A stretch of DNA of 64,000 nucleotides from Arsenophonus sp046530765 (GTDB taxonomy: Bacteria > Pseudomonadota > Gammaproteobacteria > Enterobacterales > Enterobacteriaceae), in assembly GCA_046530765.1 (NCBI GenBank), contig JBHEQS010000003.1, positions 1 through 64,000 on the forward strand. Direction: 5' to 3'. This document shows positions 1 to 10,455 of the stretch, one piece after another. A program made the position numbers and the translations under genes. The stretch's first letter is position 1. Every line of letters begins with the position of its first letter. The notes beneath the pieces were generated by a model. The model did not search any database, was not told the DNA's origin, and saw nothing but the letters and a program-made list of their open reading frames with translations.

Positions 1-120
1 TTTTATTCATATTTTTATAAACATTAAAATATTAAATTGAATTTTGTTATGTTATTTAACTATGCTATTCATACGACAGAGTATAAAATGTTTACAACAG
101 AAATGAAAGATAAATTCAAT

Positions 121-147
121 AAATTATATAAATTATATAAATTATAT
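121..147. repeat. Tandem repeat AAATTATAT x3
   Basis: Three exact head-to-tail copies of a 9-bp unit in non-coding DNA. One of several short exact tandem arrays in the window. Confidence 0.8.
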
Positions 148-538
148 ATTATTTATATTCATATTATGTAATAAAAATTAACTATTTATTATATAGTTTT
201 ATTTATATGATATATTAATTCATATATATTCCAATTGGCTCAAAAGATGTTGATTTGTTAACTACAGTATATATAATTATCTGAAATAAATTCCTTTTTT
301 ATTTTTAATATCTAATCTATAATTATTTTTTTCACTAGTCTAGTGGTAACAGTAAAAAATAGTTAAAAAATCAGCAATAGTAACAAAATCACAAAATAAT
401 TATGTATTTTAAAATAAATTTAACTACTTAAATTAAACAAACATATACAAAAAGAAATTATTAAATAAGAAAACTTAAAAGATATTTTTATAGCTTAAGC
501 TTATTCATGGAAATATATTGCGCGAATTAAAAGTTTTC

Positions 539-568
539 TTCATCAATAAATATACATTTATTGATGAA
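539..568. repeat. Inverted repeat, 13-bp arms, 4-nt loop
   Basis: Arms TTCATCAATAAAT (539-551) and its exact complement (556-568) around the loop ATAC. Non-coding; no T-run follows on either strand. Confidence 0.7.
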
Positions 569-772
569 TATTTATTAATTCATTTTTTTAATTTAATAAT
601 TTTATTTTTATTTAAAATTTTTCAAATAGATCAATCAACCTTTTTATTTAGAATACTTTGTGTGTTAATTTTTATTAATTTTATAATTAATAAAATGTAA
701 TACTGATCTGTAATTCTTAATTATAAAATATAATAATATATATTTTTAAAAGTTAATAATATTTATATAATC

Positions 773-1537
773 TTAAGAAAATAAAAATATTTTTCTAATA
801 GCTTCAAGATCGTCTTGGTTATCAACTCCAGGAGGTGGTATTTTAACTGCTTGTGAAACATGAATTTTTTCTCCGTTCCACAATACACGTAACTGCTCAA
901 GCATTTCTATTTTCTCTAACGGACTAATTGGCCATTTCTTATAACGACGAATAAAACCTGCGCGATAAGCATAAATACCAATATGACGTAAAAAATTTGA
1001 ACCTATTTCTGTTTTTGTTATATTAAAACGAGTTCGTTCCCAAGGAATAGAAGCTCTTGAAAAATATAAGGCATTACTCTGTTTATCAGTAACTACCTTT
1101 ACAATAGAAGAATTAAATACTTCATTTGGATTAGTTATTGGAGCAGCTAAAGTTGCTATCTCAACATTATTTGTAATTAGATTGTTTGCCAACTGATTAA
1201 TTATTTCAGGAGGAACTAATGGCTCATCACCTTGAAGATTAACAATAATTAATTCATCGGAAAATTTATATTTTTCAATGACTTCTGATAATCGTTCGGT
1301 TCCTGATTGATGATTTATACTTGTCATACAGACTTCACCATTTGCTGCCTTAACAACATCAAATACTGATTTATGATCAGTAGCTACAATAACACGTATT
1401 GTGTCTGACATTAGTGCCCTTTCCATTACTCTAATAATCATAGGCTTTCCATGAATATCAGATAACAACTTACCAGGTAAACGATTAGAAGCAAAGCGTG
1501 CAGGAATAATTACTATGAACATATTATTTTTCTTCAT
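773..1537 (-). CDS. kdsB: 3-deoxy-manno-octulosonate cytidylyltransferase (CMP-Kdo synthetase)
   Basis: Activates Kdo with CTP to CMP-Kdo, the donor for the inner core of LPS; cytoplasmic. The protein is 254 aa (E. coli 248) and collinear with the family throughout: N-terminal nucleotide-binding motif IPARFASNRLPGK, then ATDH, HQSGTERL, the metal/nucleotide loop NLQGDEP and the C-terminal EMLEQLRVLW block. Two starts are possible: 1537 (MKKNN...), overlapping the ycaR stop by 14 bp, or 1522 (MFIVIIPAR), one base past that stop, which aligns better with the E. coli start. Neither has a strong Shine-Dalgarno, so translational coupling to ycaR is likely. It is the last gene of the lipid A block and implies that Kdo-lipid A is still made. 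Confidence 0.96.
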   Translation of the reverse strand: MKKNNMFIVIIPARFASNRLPGKLLSDIHGKPMIIRVMERALMSDTIRVIVATDHKSVFDVVKAANGEVCMTSINHQSGTERLSEVIEKYKFSDELIIVNLQGDEPLVPPEIINQLANNLITNNVEIATLAAPITNPNEVFNSSIVKVVTDKQSNALYFSRASIPWERTRFNITKTEIGSNFLRHIGIYAYRAGFIRRYKKWPISPLEKIEMLEQLRVLWNGEKIHVSQAVKIPPPGVDNQDDLEAIRKIFLFS

Positions 1538-1703
1538 TTAAAGGTAACTCTATAGCCTCTTCTTTTAGTAATACAGGTATCTTGTTGCGTATAGGATAAG
1601 CAAGATGATCAAATTTACAAATAAGCTTTAAATTCTGTTTATCATAGACAAGTTTTCCGTGGCAAATTGGACAAACAATTATATCAAGCAGGTGCTGATC
1701 CAT
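1524..1703 (-). CDS. ycaR: YcaR, UPF0434/Trm112-like small zinc-ribbon protein
   Basis: A 59-aa protein starting MDQHLLDIIVCPICHGKL and ending ELPLNEEK, matching E. coli YcaR (60 aa) end to end. Its exact function is not established; the fold is Trm112-like. The CPIC pair is kept, while the second zinc pair of canonical Trm112 proteins is not evident. I chose the start at 1703, not an in-frame upstream ATG at 1856, because homology begins there and GAGGA lies just upstream. The extra 51 residues upstream would be low-complexity spacer. It overlaps kdsB by 14 bp as part of the msbA-lpxK-ycaR-kdsB unit. Confidence 0.9.
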   Translation of the reverse strand: MDQHLLDIIVCPICHGKLVYDKQNLKLICKFDHLAYPIRNKIPVLLKEEAIELPLNEEK

Positions 1704-2370
1704 ATATTCCTCATCAAAGATATAATTTAAATAAAAATAAATATTATAAATATGTATTACTGTTAATTTTAAAATACATTCTAAAATATATTTTTCACTA
1801 ATATAATAAATTGGCAATTGACAGTGAGTTAAATTTATAAGTGATAAAATCGTCAATAAAAAACAAGCGTTATATTATAACTAAAAATTCAATATGAAAG
1901 CTTTATTTAGACTATTCATTTTTTTGTTTCAAACATATAGTAAATGATTAATATAAATATATTCAATCAATTTGCAATAGACATAATACATTATTGAACA
2001 TCTAGATTAAATTATTTTATTTTAACCAATTTATAATTAAAATCTAATAATAAAAAAATATTTTAATTATTAAGAATAAAAATTTTATATAGTACCAAAA
2101 TAATCATTTATTAAACTTTGGATATAAATCTATTTCTTTTTACAAAAAAGATTTATATAAAAATATATTATATTGAAAACATAACTCAATAATATAATTC
2201 CTATTTATGATTTATTTAATAATTAAACAAGATTTAAATAAAATAAATTATTTATATTAAAATTTATTAAAACTTAAAATTAATATAAATTAACTATAAT
2301 TATGTTATTAAAATATTTTCGGTAAATTAATAACTATACTAATATTATATGTAAGATGAGTATAGTTATC
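1704..2370. other. Spacer between lpxK and ycaR (slot of ycaQ)
   Basis: In E. coli ycaQ (about 1.2 kb) lies between lpxK and ycaR. Here 667 bp remain and I cannot read a convincing YcaQ fragment. The only structure I see is the hairpin next to the lpxK stop (2330-2369). Confidence 0.5.
2330..2369 (-). terminator. Hairpin directly after the lpxK stop codon
   Basis: Arms ATAACTATACT (2330-2340) and AGTATAGTTAT (2359-2369) with an 18-nt loop begin two bases beyond the lpxK stop. The distal side reads only a weak T-rich stretch on the minus strand, so this may be a 3'-end stabiliser, not a true rho-independent terminator. Confidence 0.35.
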
Positions 2371-3363
2371 TTAAGATGTTTTACTATTATTAATTAACTC
2401 AGTGATTGAAGAAAGAATTTTATCTGTTCCAAATTGTGAAATTTTAGTATTTACAGGCAGATACCACCAATTTAATTTGGCAAAGTTAAAACATTTTACT
2501 GCATCTTTTTCTGTCATTAATAATGTTTCATGATCAGTTACTAATGTTGTTAATTTAGATAATTCATAACATTTATGATCAGAAAAAATATGCGTTGCAA
2601 TTAATGACACACCCTTTTTCTTAAGGCTTAAAAAAAAACGTGTTGGATTTCCAATTCCTGCAATTGCAATCACTCGATCTAATGCGCATACAGATCGTTT
2701 TTTGCCAGTTAACATATTGATAGCGATATCACCAGTTAACTCCATGCCAATCTCACCATACTTTGGTATACCTCCATTTGTAATAACAACATTAACTGTA
2801 TTTAAACGATATTGACACTCACGTAATGGACCAGCTGGAAGTAAGAAACCATTACCAAATCTACGAATACCATCTATAACAACAATCTCAAAATTTCTTT
2901 GCAGTGCATAATGTTGAAGACCATCATCACTAATAATAACATTTAGATTTTGTTTTTTTAGTAACATTTTAACTGCATTTACTCGTTTAGGAGAAACTGC
3001 CACTGGAACACCAGTTCGTCTATATATTAATGCAGGCTCATCACCTATTTCTTTTGTTGACATATTGTTATTAACTAATATAGGATAAGAAGTTGCTTTA
3101 CCCATATATCCGCGAGACACAACACCAACACTAAAACCACGCAATAATAGCTGCTCAACTAACCAAATAACAACTGGAGTTTTACCATTGCCTCCAACAG
3201 TCAAATTACCAACAACAATAATAGGTATTGGTGCCTTCCAACTTGATAAAAAACCAAAATAATAACAAAGACGTCTTAATCCAATAGCTATTCCATAAAA
3301 TATTGAAAATGGTAAAAGGAAAAAATATATAGATAAACTACTTAACCATATTTTTTCAATCAT
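2371..3363 (-). CDS. lpxK: Tetraacyldisaccharide 4'-kinase (lipid A 4'-kinase)
   Basis: Phosphorylates the 4' position of the tetraacyldisaccharide-1-phosphate precursor to give lipid IVA, at the cytoplasmic face of the inner membrane. The 330-aa product (E. coli 328) has an N-terminal membrane-associated helix (about 8-25), the P-loop GNLTVGGNGKTP (52-63), VSRGYMGK, the DDGLQHYALQRNFEIVVIDG block and the late MTEKDAVKC/NWWYLPV signature. It starts at the ATG that overlaps the msbA stop by one base (TAATG), a typical coupled arrangement, so it is surely co-translated with msbA. Intact, with no missing key residue that I can see. Confidence 0.97.
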   Translation of the reverse strand: MIEKIWLSSLSIYFFLLPFSIFYGIAIGLRRLCYYFGFLSSWKAPIPIIVVGNLTVGGNGKTPVVIWLVEQLLLRGFSVGVVSRGYMGKATSYPILVNNNMSTKEIGDEPALIYRRTGVPVAVSPKRVNAVKMLLKKQNLNVIISDDGLQHYALQRNFEIVVIDGIRRFGNGFLLPAGPLRECQYRLNTVNVVITNGGIPKYGEIGMELTGDIAINMLTGKKRSVCALDRVIAIAGIGNPTRFFLSLKKKGVSLIATHIFSDHKCYELSKLTTLVTDHETLLMTEKDAVKCFNFAKLNWWYLPVNTKISQFGTDKILSSITELINNSKTS

Positions 3364-5111
3364 TATTTAAATTGCATACTATAAAGTTGAGCATATACTC
3401 CATCACACTTGAGTAGAGCCTGATGATCGCCTCGTTCAATAATTTTACCATCCTGAATAAATAAAATTTCATCTACTTTCTCTATTGTAGAAAGTCTATG
3501 AGCAATAATAATAGAAGTTCTATTTTTCTGTAATTCATCCAATGCCGATTGAATAGCTCTCTCTGACTCAGTATCAAGTGAGGAAGTGGCTTCATCAAGA
3601 ATTAATATAGATGAATTATATAATAAAGCACGAGCAATAGCAATTCTTTGTCGTTGCCCACCAGAAAGCATTACACCATTTTCACCAATAATCGTATCTA
3701 ATCCATTATCTAATTTTTGAATAAAATCCATCGCATATGCCATTTTAGCAGCTTTTTCTATAGCTTTTCGGCTAAAACGACAATCTGTTGCGTAAGCAAT
3801 ATTATTTGCAATAGTATCGTTAAAAAGATAAACATGCTGAGAAACTAATGCAACTTGGCTACGCAGAGAAGTTAATGTATATTCACTTAAATTGCGATCA
3901 TCAAGAAGTATCTGCCCCTCATTAACCTCATAAAAACGAGTAATTAGATTAGCAATAGTAGATTTTCCTGAACCAGATCGACCAACTAAAGCAATAGATT
4001 TTCCAGCATGAATTTTAAAACAAATATCATGTAATGCAGGATGCTCTTTTGTAGGATATTTAAAGATAACATGTTTAAATTCTATTTTACCTTTAGCTTT
4101 TTTTAATGTTAATTTACCATTATCTTTTTCCTGCTCCATATCTAAAATAGTAAACAATGTCTGGCAGGCTGCCATACCTCGTTGAAATTGTGTATTAACG
4201 TTTGTTAGTGATTTTAATGGTCGCATTAATGCAAACATAGATGAAAAAACAACACCAATAGTTCCCACTGTTAGTGTTTGCATAACTTCAGGAAAACTTG
4301 CGATATAAAGCGTGAATGCCAATGCTAAAGATGCAATAAGTTGTATAATAGGATCAGAAATAGAAGATGCCGTTACCATTTTCATAGTTTGTCTCCGCAT
4401 ATTATTGCTCACTTTACTAAAACGCTCAGTTTCCACTTTTTGTCCACCAAAAATTAAAACTTCCTTATGGCCTTTTAACATTTGTTCTGCTCTAGCCGTT
4501 ACTTGCCCCATTCCAGTTTGCATGCTTTTACTAATATTTCTAAAATGTTTTGAAACCAATCTAATTGTTAACGCAACAATAGGGGAAATTACAAATAATA
4601 TTAATGAAAGTTGCCAACTATAATAAAACATAAGACCAAATAAACCAATAATATAAGCGTTTTCCCGAACAATAGTTATTAGAGCGCTTGAAGATGATGA
4701 TGCTACTTGTTCAGAATCATAAGTTATGCGAGAAAGTAATGTTCCTGTTGATTCTTGATCAAAAAAAGCAACAGGCATTCCCATAATATGATTAAATAGA
4801 CGCCTACGCATATTCATTACTACTTTACCAGAAACCCACGCAATACAATAATTGGAGATAAAACTTGATATCCCTCTTATCAACATTAGTCCAAATATAG
4901 CGATTGGTAAACATTTTAATGTATTATTGTTAGCTTTACCAAATCCTTCATCAAGCAAAGGTTTTAATAAGGAAATCATAAATGCATCTCCAGCAGCGTT
5001 AATTATTAATGCTGCTGCAGCTACACTTAATCCAAGTTTAAATGGAAAAATCATTGGCCATAGTCGCCTAAATGTTTTCCATGTAGAAAGATCTTTATCA
5101 TTCATTATCAT
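3363..5111 (-). CDS. msbA: Lipid A export ATP-binding/permease protein MsbA
   Basis: Half-transporter ABC exporter that flips core-lipid A across the inner membrane; it acts as a homodimer. 582 aa, the E. coli length. Residues 1-320 form the six-helix transmembrane domain; the nucleotide-binding domain follows, with Walker A GRSGSGKST (377-385), Q-loop SQHVYLF, signature LSGGQ (482-486), Walker B ILILDEA (502-508) and the H-loop IIIAHRLST. The start could be Met1 or Met3; E. coli begins MHNDKDLSTW, so M3 (5105) is equally plausible. Its presence with lpxK and kdsB shows that an LPS-type outer membrane is still built. Confidence 0.98.
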   Translation of the reverse strand: MIMNDKDLSTWKTFRRLWPMIFPFKLGLSVAAAALIINAAGDAFMISLLKPLLDEGFGKANNNTLKCLPIAIFGLMLIRGISSFISNYCIAWVSGKVVMNMRRRLFNHIMGMPVAFFDQESTGTLLSRITYDSEQVASSSSSALITIVRENAYIIGLFGLMFYYSWQLSLILFVISPIVALTIRLVSKHFRNISKSMQTGMGQVTARAEQMLKGHKEVLIFGGQKVETERFSKVSNNMRRQTMKMVTASSISDPIIQLIASLALAFTLYIASFPEVMQTLTVGTIGVVFSSMFALMRPLKSLTNVNTQFQRGMAACQTLFTILDMEQEKDNGKLTLKKAKGKIEFKHVIFKYPTKEHPALHDICFKIHAGKSIALVGRSGSGKSTIANLITRFYEVNEGQILLDDRNLSEYTLTSLRSQVALVSQHVYLFNDTIANNIAYATDCRFSRKAIEKAAKMAYAMDFIQKLDNGLDTIIGENGVMLSGGQRQRIAIARALLYNSSILILDEATSSLDTESERAIQSALDELQKNRTSIIIAHRLSTIEKVDEILFIQDGKIIERGDHQALLKCDGVYAQLYSMQFK

Positions 5112-5251
5112 TGTCTTATTAAATACCTATAAAAATAAGCTCTTTATTTTACTAGGAAAACCTTTAAATACCAAACTGCTAATAATACAAACTAAAAATT
5201 AATAACAAATTACTAGATATTATACCTAATTTTAGAATGGCGCATTTTATC

Positions 5252-5308
5252 AAAAAAAACTATATTATCCGACATTAATCTTCTGTTTGCGTATCGGATA
5301 ATATAGTT
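5252..5308 (-). terminator. 15-bp hairpin plus T8, rho-independent terminator-like, minus strand
   Basis: AACTATATTATCCGA (5258-5272) pairs perfectly with TCGGATAATATAGTT (5294-5308) across a 21-nt loop. Read on the minus strand the stem is followed at once by eight T (A-run at 5252-5259 on the plus strand). The stem contains three G/C pairs at its apex. It sits about 150 bp upstream of msbA, in the position expected for the end of whatever gene once preceded msbA; no such gene is now visible. Confidence 0.5.
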
Positions 5309-5637
5309 ATTATAAAATTGACTATAGTATAAAATTCATGATGTATAGATGAGTTTTATGGCACTCTCCGACTAATGTCGAATACGTTTAATGATGAATT
5401 ATTTATTAATTCTACTTAAGTGCTTTTACGAAAGGACATTAATTATGTACATCTAAACCATAAATTATATTCTAATTTTCTAAAAATTATTGTTATAAAA
5501 CACATAAGCGAATTTTTTTATAAAATATTATTATTCAAATGAATACTAAAAAAAATATATTGTATTACTGACATAGAATAAAACTAACATATTATAATTA
5601 ATATATTTATTATAATTAAATAGATTGTTTATTTTTA

Positions 5638-5676
5638 ATAAATCTGATACTTAATAACATTAAATATCAGATTTAT
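5638..5676. repeat. Inverted repeat, 12-bp arms, 15-nt loop
   Basis: ATAAATCTGATA (5638-5649) and TATCAGATTTAT (5665-5676), exact complements, in the msbA-cdh spacer. Function unknown. Confidence 0.65.
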
Positions 5677-5993
5677 AATGATAATTTATTATTAATAATA
5701 TTCTTCTAATATTTTATTATTACTATTTCATAAATATTTATTACTACTAGCTATGTAATAGTTCTAAATACCATCTAATAATTCTATATAAAATAATGAA
5801 ATTAGATTTATACTGTAAGTAAATATGTTCAATAAGATTTTAGATTACTTTTGTTCTGTAAGATATCATTATAATATGTATAGCTATAACGACATTTATT
5901 ATTATAATTATTAGATTTTCCAAAAAAAAATATTCAATAACAACTTCTTTCTTAATTTAGAGTAAAGAATTTATAATATAAAAAACATTTAGC

Positions 5994-6026
5994 ATACTAT
6001 AGTTATTTATAAAATAACTATAGTAT
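5994..6026. repeat. Inverted repeat, 15-bp arms, 3-nt centre
   Basis: ATACTATAGTTATTT (5994-6008) and its exact complement (6012-6026) around ATA. One of the tight-loop palindromes typical of this window's spacers. Confidence 0.75.
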
Positions 6027-7937
6027 AAAAATTAATATATTTATGTTTTAATTAACAAATTGAATCAATAAAGTATTTTATAATTAATATAATATATCTT
6101 ATTTCTTAAATTAATAATACGTTGATCAATATCGTATAATTTAATACATATTTAAATTTATACTTATAATCTATTATTAATATGTTTTATTTTTAATAAC
6201 ATAGTTACAATTTGTATAAATGAACTATTTTATATAAATCTAATATTTAGTTATTTATTAACATTATTATATAATCTATTTTTATTATTTTTAATATACT
6301 CTCTTTTTATATTAAATCTTTATAATAACCTATTATTGTTTAAACTTTTTGTAAATTTCTTTTTTTTTGCAAAAAAAATTATAAGAATTCTTCTGCAGAT
6401 AATTAACTTTATTTTTATTTTTTTATTATTAATATATTGTTTAATTTGAAAATTACATATAAATTATAACTATTGCAATATAAACTAGTTATTAGTTTTT
6501 ATTTAGAATTATAGATAATTTTAATAGTAGAGACAGTTTTAAAAGCAATTGATTTGATAGTTTTAGTAAATTTAAAACTGTTTATATATAATTTTTGTCA
6601 ATTTTATAAATATAATCAGTAGTGATAACAAGTTAGCAATTTACAAATCATTATAAGCAATTATAAAAATATATAAATTATTATTAATGTAAATAAAACG
6701 ACAATTGCTTAATAATTTAAAAAAAATAATTAAAATTAATATATTATAAAATATAATTCTAACTACTCTTACACACACCTCAAAATAGGTATTTTTTATT
6801 TTTTATTCAAATAAAATTTATAATTGAGTAGTAACTATGCTTTAGTTTGCTATAGATTTTATTAGATTAAATCATTAAACTAAACATTGTAGATACTTTA
6901 CCATCAATCATGCTTATATTTTAGATGAGTCAAATTATATTTACTCTAACTTCTAATTACTATTCATGATTCAAATTGCGCATAAATACATAAAAATAAA
7001 TATATGTTTAGATTCAGCTACTAATATAGTATTTTAGTTATTGATTATTTAAAGACTTATGTTTTTAATAAAAATTAGAGTGATTATGTTCAGTTCAAAA
7101 CCTTAATTTTATTAACGTTATTATATTTTATAAATTTTAAAAAAACATAACATCATTTATAAATTTTTTTTGTAATTTTGAATTTAATAGATATAGAATA
7201 AATTAAAATATGAAAATAAAAGCAAATAAGAAATTATTTACAATATTAATATTTTGTTTCATTATTATATTATACGACAAAATTTAAGTTGTTTTAATGC
7301 ATGATAAAATTTTACTACATATTATTAAATTTGACTTAATTAGTTATTCTTATTTTTTTTTAATTTTATCAATTAGAATAGAAATTTATAGTAAACTAAA
7401 AAATAAGTAATCCTCTAATGCTAATGACTCAACATTATTATCTAAGCATTCATTCTGATATTATGTAATTTATTTCATGATTTAATATTGTTATATAATA
7501 ATAGTATATATTATATGTTGTAATATAGTTTAAAACTAAAGTAATATTATATTAATATCATTAATTACTTTTTACTTTTCCATCTGAAAATATGTATAAA
7601 TTATTTGTGTAATTTTAACTATGTTTTACTATAATATAAAGTAAACAATAATTAAATTGTTAATAATAAATTTTTAGTTATAAGTATATAAAAACACAAA
7701 TATTAATAGAAATGATAAAATAATCAATATTTACTTATATTATTTATATTAAAATTATACATAATTTAAATATATATCTTTAAAAATTTTTTTTACATAT
7801 TTAATTATATATTAAAAATTTTTAAAAAAATAAAACAGATAAAACAATCATATATATTTTGATAAATCAGCAAAAACTTTGGCAATTACTAAACTAGTAA
7901 TCTAAAATTATCTCAATTAAATTCTATAAAAATATTT

Positions 7938-8696
7938 ATGAAAAAATTTATTGAATTAGCACTAAAGATATTTTTTTCTTTAATATTAGCTATATTAATT
8001 TATTTTTACTATATAAAAATAAATAGTGATAAATTATGGAAAGCTATTAATCAGCAATGTATTCCTCAGTTTAAAGCCAATAACTTAGGATTACCATGCA
8101 TAAAGCTTGATCCACAACACAGATATGTTATATATAAAGATATATATGGGAAACTACATAATTTATTGTTACCATTAGATAAAATATCAGGGATTGAAAA
8201 TTTTATCTTACAACAAAAAAATACAGAAAATTATTTTTTATTAGCGTGGATAAATAGAAAATTATTTATTAATGAATCTAATAAACCTATTAATGAGGAA
8301 TTTCTTTCTCTAGCTATAAACTCAAAATATGGTCGCTCACAAGAACAATTACACATTCATTTAGCTTGTTTAAATGAAAATGTTTATAAAAAAATAAAAG
8401 AAATTGAACATACCATAACTAATAGCTGGAAACCATTAAAGAAAAAAATTAATAATCATAAATATATTGCCATTAAAATTACAAGTGCAAACATGAATAA
8501 AACATCACCATTTAATTACTTGCATAGATATTCAACAAGCCACAATCATAATATTGCATATTACGGCTTAGCTATGATATCAAGTTCTAAAAAAAATGAA
8601 TTTATTTTATTGGCAACAAAATTAAAATTAATTGATTTTAATTTTGGTTCAGCTAGTGAAATTCAGGATTATCATTGTAAATTAAGTAACAATTAA
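7938..8696 (+). CDS. cdh: CDP-diacylglycerol diphosphatase
   Basis: Hydrolyses CDP-diacylglycerol to phosphatidate and CMP at the inner membrane. The 252-aa product matches E. coli Cdh (251 aa) along its length: an N-terminal membrane anchor (about 7-26) with Lys after the start, CIP near residue 41, the family signature SLAINSKYGRSQ followed by HIHLAC (139-144, histidine-triad-like catalytic core), YGLAMISSS, and the C-terminal EIQDYHC. No Shine-Dalgarno is obvious before the ATG. It stands alone, with 2.8 kb and 6 kb of spacer on either side, away from its usual neighbours in E. coli (sbp, tpiA). A large hairpin follows it. Retention of this accessory phospholipid gene in so reduced a genome is unexpected. 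Confidence 0.93.
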   Translation: MKKFIELALKIFFSLILAILIYFYYIKINSDKLWKAINQQCIPQFKANNLGLPCIKLDPQHRYVIYKDIYGKLHNLLLPLDKISGIENFILQQKNTENYFLLAWINRKLFINESNKPINEEFLSLAINSKYGRSQEQLHIHLACLNENVYKKIKEIEHTITNSWKPLKKKINNHKYIAIKITSANMNKTSPFNYLHRYSTSHNHNIAYYGLAMISSSKKNEFILLATKLKLIDFNFGSASEIQDYHCKLSNN

Positions 8697-8708
8697 ATAT
8701 TATTAAAA

Positions 8709-8788
8709 ATGATTCATATCATATACAATTAGTTATTTTATTAAATAAATATAAATTTTATTTAATAAAATAACATAATATGAATCAT
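8709..8788 (+). terminator. Nested long hairpin immediately downstream of cdh
   Basis: The inner stem has 18-bp perfect arms (8732-8749 and 8757-8774, starting GTTATTTTATTAAATAAA) with a 7-nt loop. An outer stem ATGATTCATAT (8709-8719) pairs with ATATGAATCAT (8778-8788). It starts 13 bp after the cdh stop codon. The position suggests a transcript-end structure, but the T-run is poor and the inner stem resembles the palindromes scattered elsewhere. Confidence 0.45.
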
Positions 8789-9499
8789 ATTTCATAATAT
8801 AATAACTAATTATATCTATAACATTTTTAATTTAATTATTTACCTAAATAAAATTCTATTTATTTTCTCTAATTCAAATAATAATTTATTTTAATTATTA
8901 TAAACCATGTATTGAATGTAGCACTAATTAAAATCAGATAGATAATTATATTATGTTAATTTAGAACAATAATTGTTATTAAAATTTTCTAGTAATTTTA
9001 AATTTTTAATGTTAATTAAAATATTATATTTTACTAATTGAATATTATATAAAAATAAAATAACAAAAAAACTTTTATGTACTAGAAAGATTTTCTTATA
9101 TTAGTAATTTACTATTATGTATAGATTTATTTACAGTAAAATATTTTTTTAAATTAAACATATTTAAAATCGATTGCAGTAAAAAATAAACGATGATTAT
9201 TATAATTTACTATATATGTAATATTTTAATCTCTTAAATAGTTTAAGATTGAACTAACTTGATAATATATATAGATATAATCGAAAATTTATTGTCTGAA
9301 AACATTAAGATTTTTTAATATATTTAAATTTTACTGTTATAATGTTGGCTATAGATTATAATAATAAGTAATATATATTTTTTTTCAAGCAATGCTAACT
9401 AATAACAAGACGTATTTTATTTAGATTGTAATTAATTTTGTTACTTTATTTTATAATTAAAATAAAATTAGTTAAAATAGACTTATGTTCTTTTAAAAC

Positions 9500-9545
9500 A
9501 ATTTCTTATTTATAAATTCTATAGAAAATTTCTAAATAAGAAATT
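9500..9545. repeat. Inverted repeat, 13-bp arms, 20-nt loop
   Basis: AATTTCTTATTTA (9500-9512) with its exact complement (9533-9545). Non-coding. Confidence 0.6.
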
Positions 9546-9743
9546 AGTATATACATAATCTTTATATAAAATGAAATTCTTTATTATTAAACTTAGAATA
9601 TAATAATATTATTAAAATAAATAAGATATATAATATTCAATAAAATAGTTAATATTTATAATAAAAAATTATATTGCAGCTTTTTTTATAAAATTAATAA
9701 AATAATTAACTTGATTTATCATACTAACATTATTTTAAAATTT

Positions 9744-9787
9744 TTTTTATTTATGTATTGTTTAAATAAAAAATACATAAATAAAAA
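9744..9787. repeat. Inverted repeat, 16-bp arms, 12-nt loop
   Basis: TTTTTATTTATGTATT (9744-9759) and exact complement (9772-9787), non-coding. Confidence 0.7.
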
Positions 9788-10455
9788 GATAAGTCGTTGT
9801 TAAATAACAATATAAAACTTTCATAAATATTACTTTAATTGCATAGAATAAAATTATAGTATTCATGTAAATATTTATTAAAAATAATAAAGACAAAATA
9901 AAATTGTCAATAATAACTTATTTATAACTAATTCACTATAAAATAACTTAATATATTAAATAAGTATAGAAATTTAATTCTGGTTAATATTTAATATATT
10001 TAATATATATTATAGAATATGACATGTGTTAGTTAATATTTTAATATAGATATAATTGCATAATTATCACTTAATTCAATAAGTTATACATAAAATAAAA
10101 AATAAGATTATTTCTCTTATATTATATCTGCAATTCATATATATATTTTAGTATATCGTACACATATTTAATTTTTAGCAAATAAAGAATTGCTTTATTT
10201 TTATAATTCTGTGTAAATATATTTACAATAATGTATTATAAATGAATAATTTTATATGTAAATTAAATTTTAGTTATTTTAATATTTTTATATAGTTTAT
10301 TTTTTTATATTTTAGTCAATTATTTTTATATAAAACTTATAATTTGTTATTTTATGAAAAAGTATTAACAATATTTTAATTATATGAAATATTTATTTAT
10401 TATAAGAGATACATATAACAAAATACGCTATATTAAATGGCTAACCATCCCGTTG

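Larger units (their letters stand above)
1..772. other. Non-coding AT-rich spacer left of kdsB
   Basis: I see no gene here. In E. coli the region downstream of kdsB carries ycbJ, elyC and cmoM, but I recognise no trace of them. The stretch holds a 9-bp tandem repeat (121-147) and a 13-bp hairpin (539-568). A 60-codon open frame at 518-700 is low-complexity Phe/Ile/Leu and looks like chance. Confidence 0.6.
5112..7937. other. 2.8 kb non-coding spacer between msbA and cdh
   Basis: No intact gene. In E. coli ycaI (comEC) and ihfB lie upstream of msbA on the same strand; I cannot read them here. Structures present are the terminator-like hairpin at 5258-5308, inverted repeats at 5638-5676 and 5994-6026, and an 18-bp T8GCA8 palindrome at 6361-6378. 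The stretch 5240-5460 is less AT-rich than its surroundings and may be a relic I cannot identify. Confidence 0.55.

Noticed and set aside
518..700. 60-codon plus-strand open frame
   Set aside because: Low-complexity Phe/Ile/Leu/Asn translation, no homology I recognise, no ribosome site; expected by chance in such AT-rich DNA.
1704..1856. N-terminal extension of ycaR by 51 residues
   Set aside because: Homology and the ribosome site both place the start at 1703; the extension is spacer-like.
4312..5202. Open frames on the plus strand opposite msbA
   Set aside because: They are antisense shadows of a well-conserved msbA coding frame and do not resemble any protein.
7879..7908. TTGGCA-18-TAAAAT promoter-like pair before cdh
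   Set aside because: Such -10/-35 look-alikes are everywhere at this base composition; I cannot distinguish it from chance.
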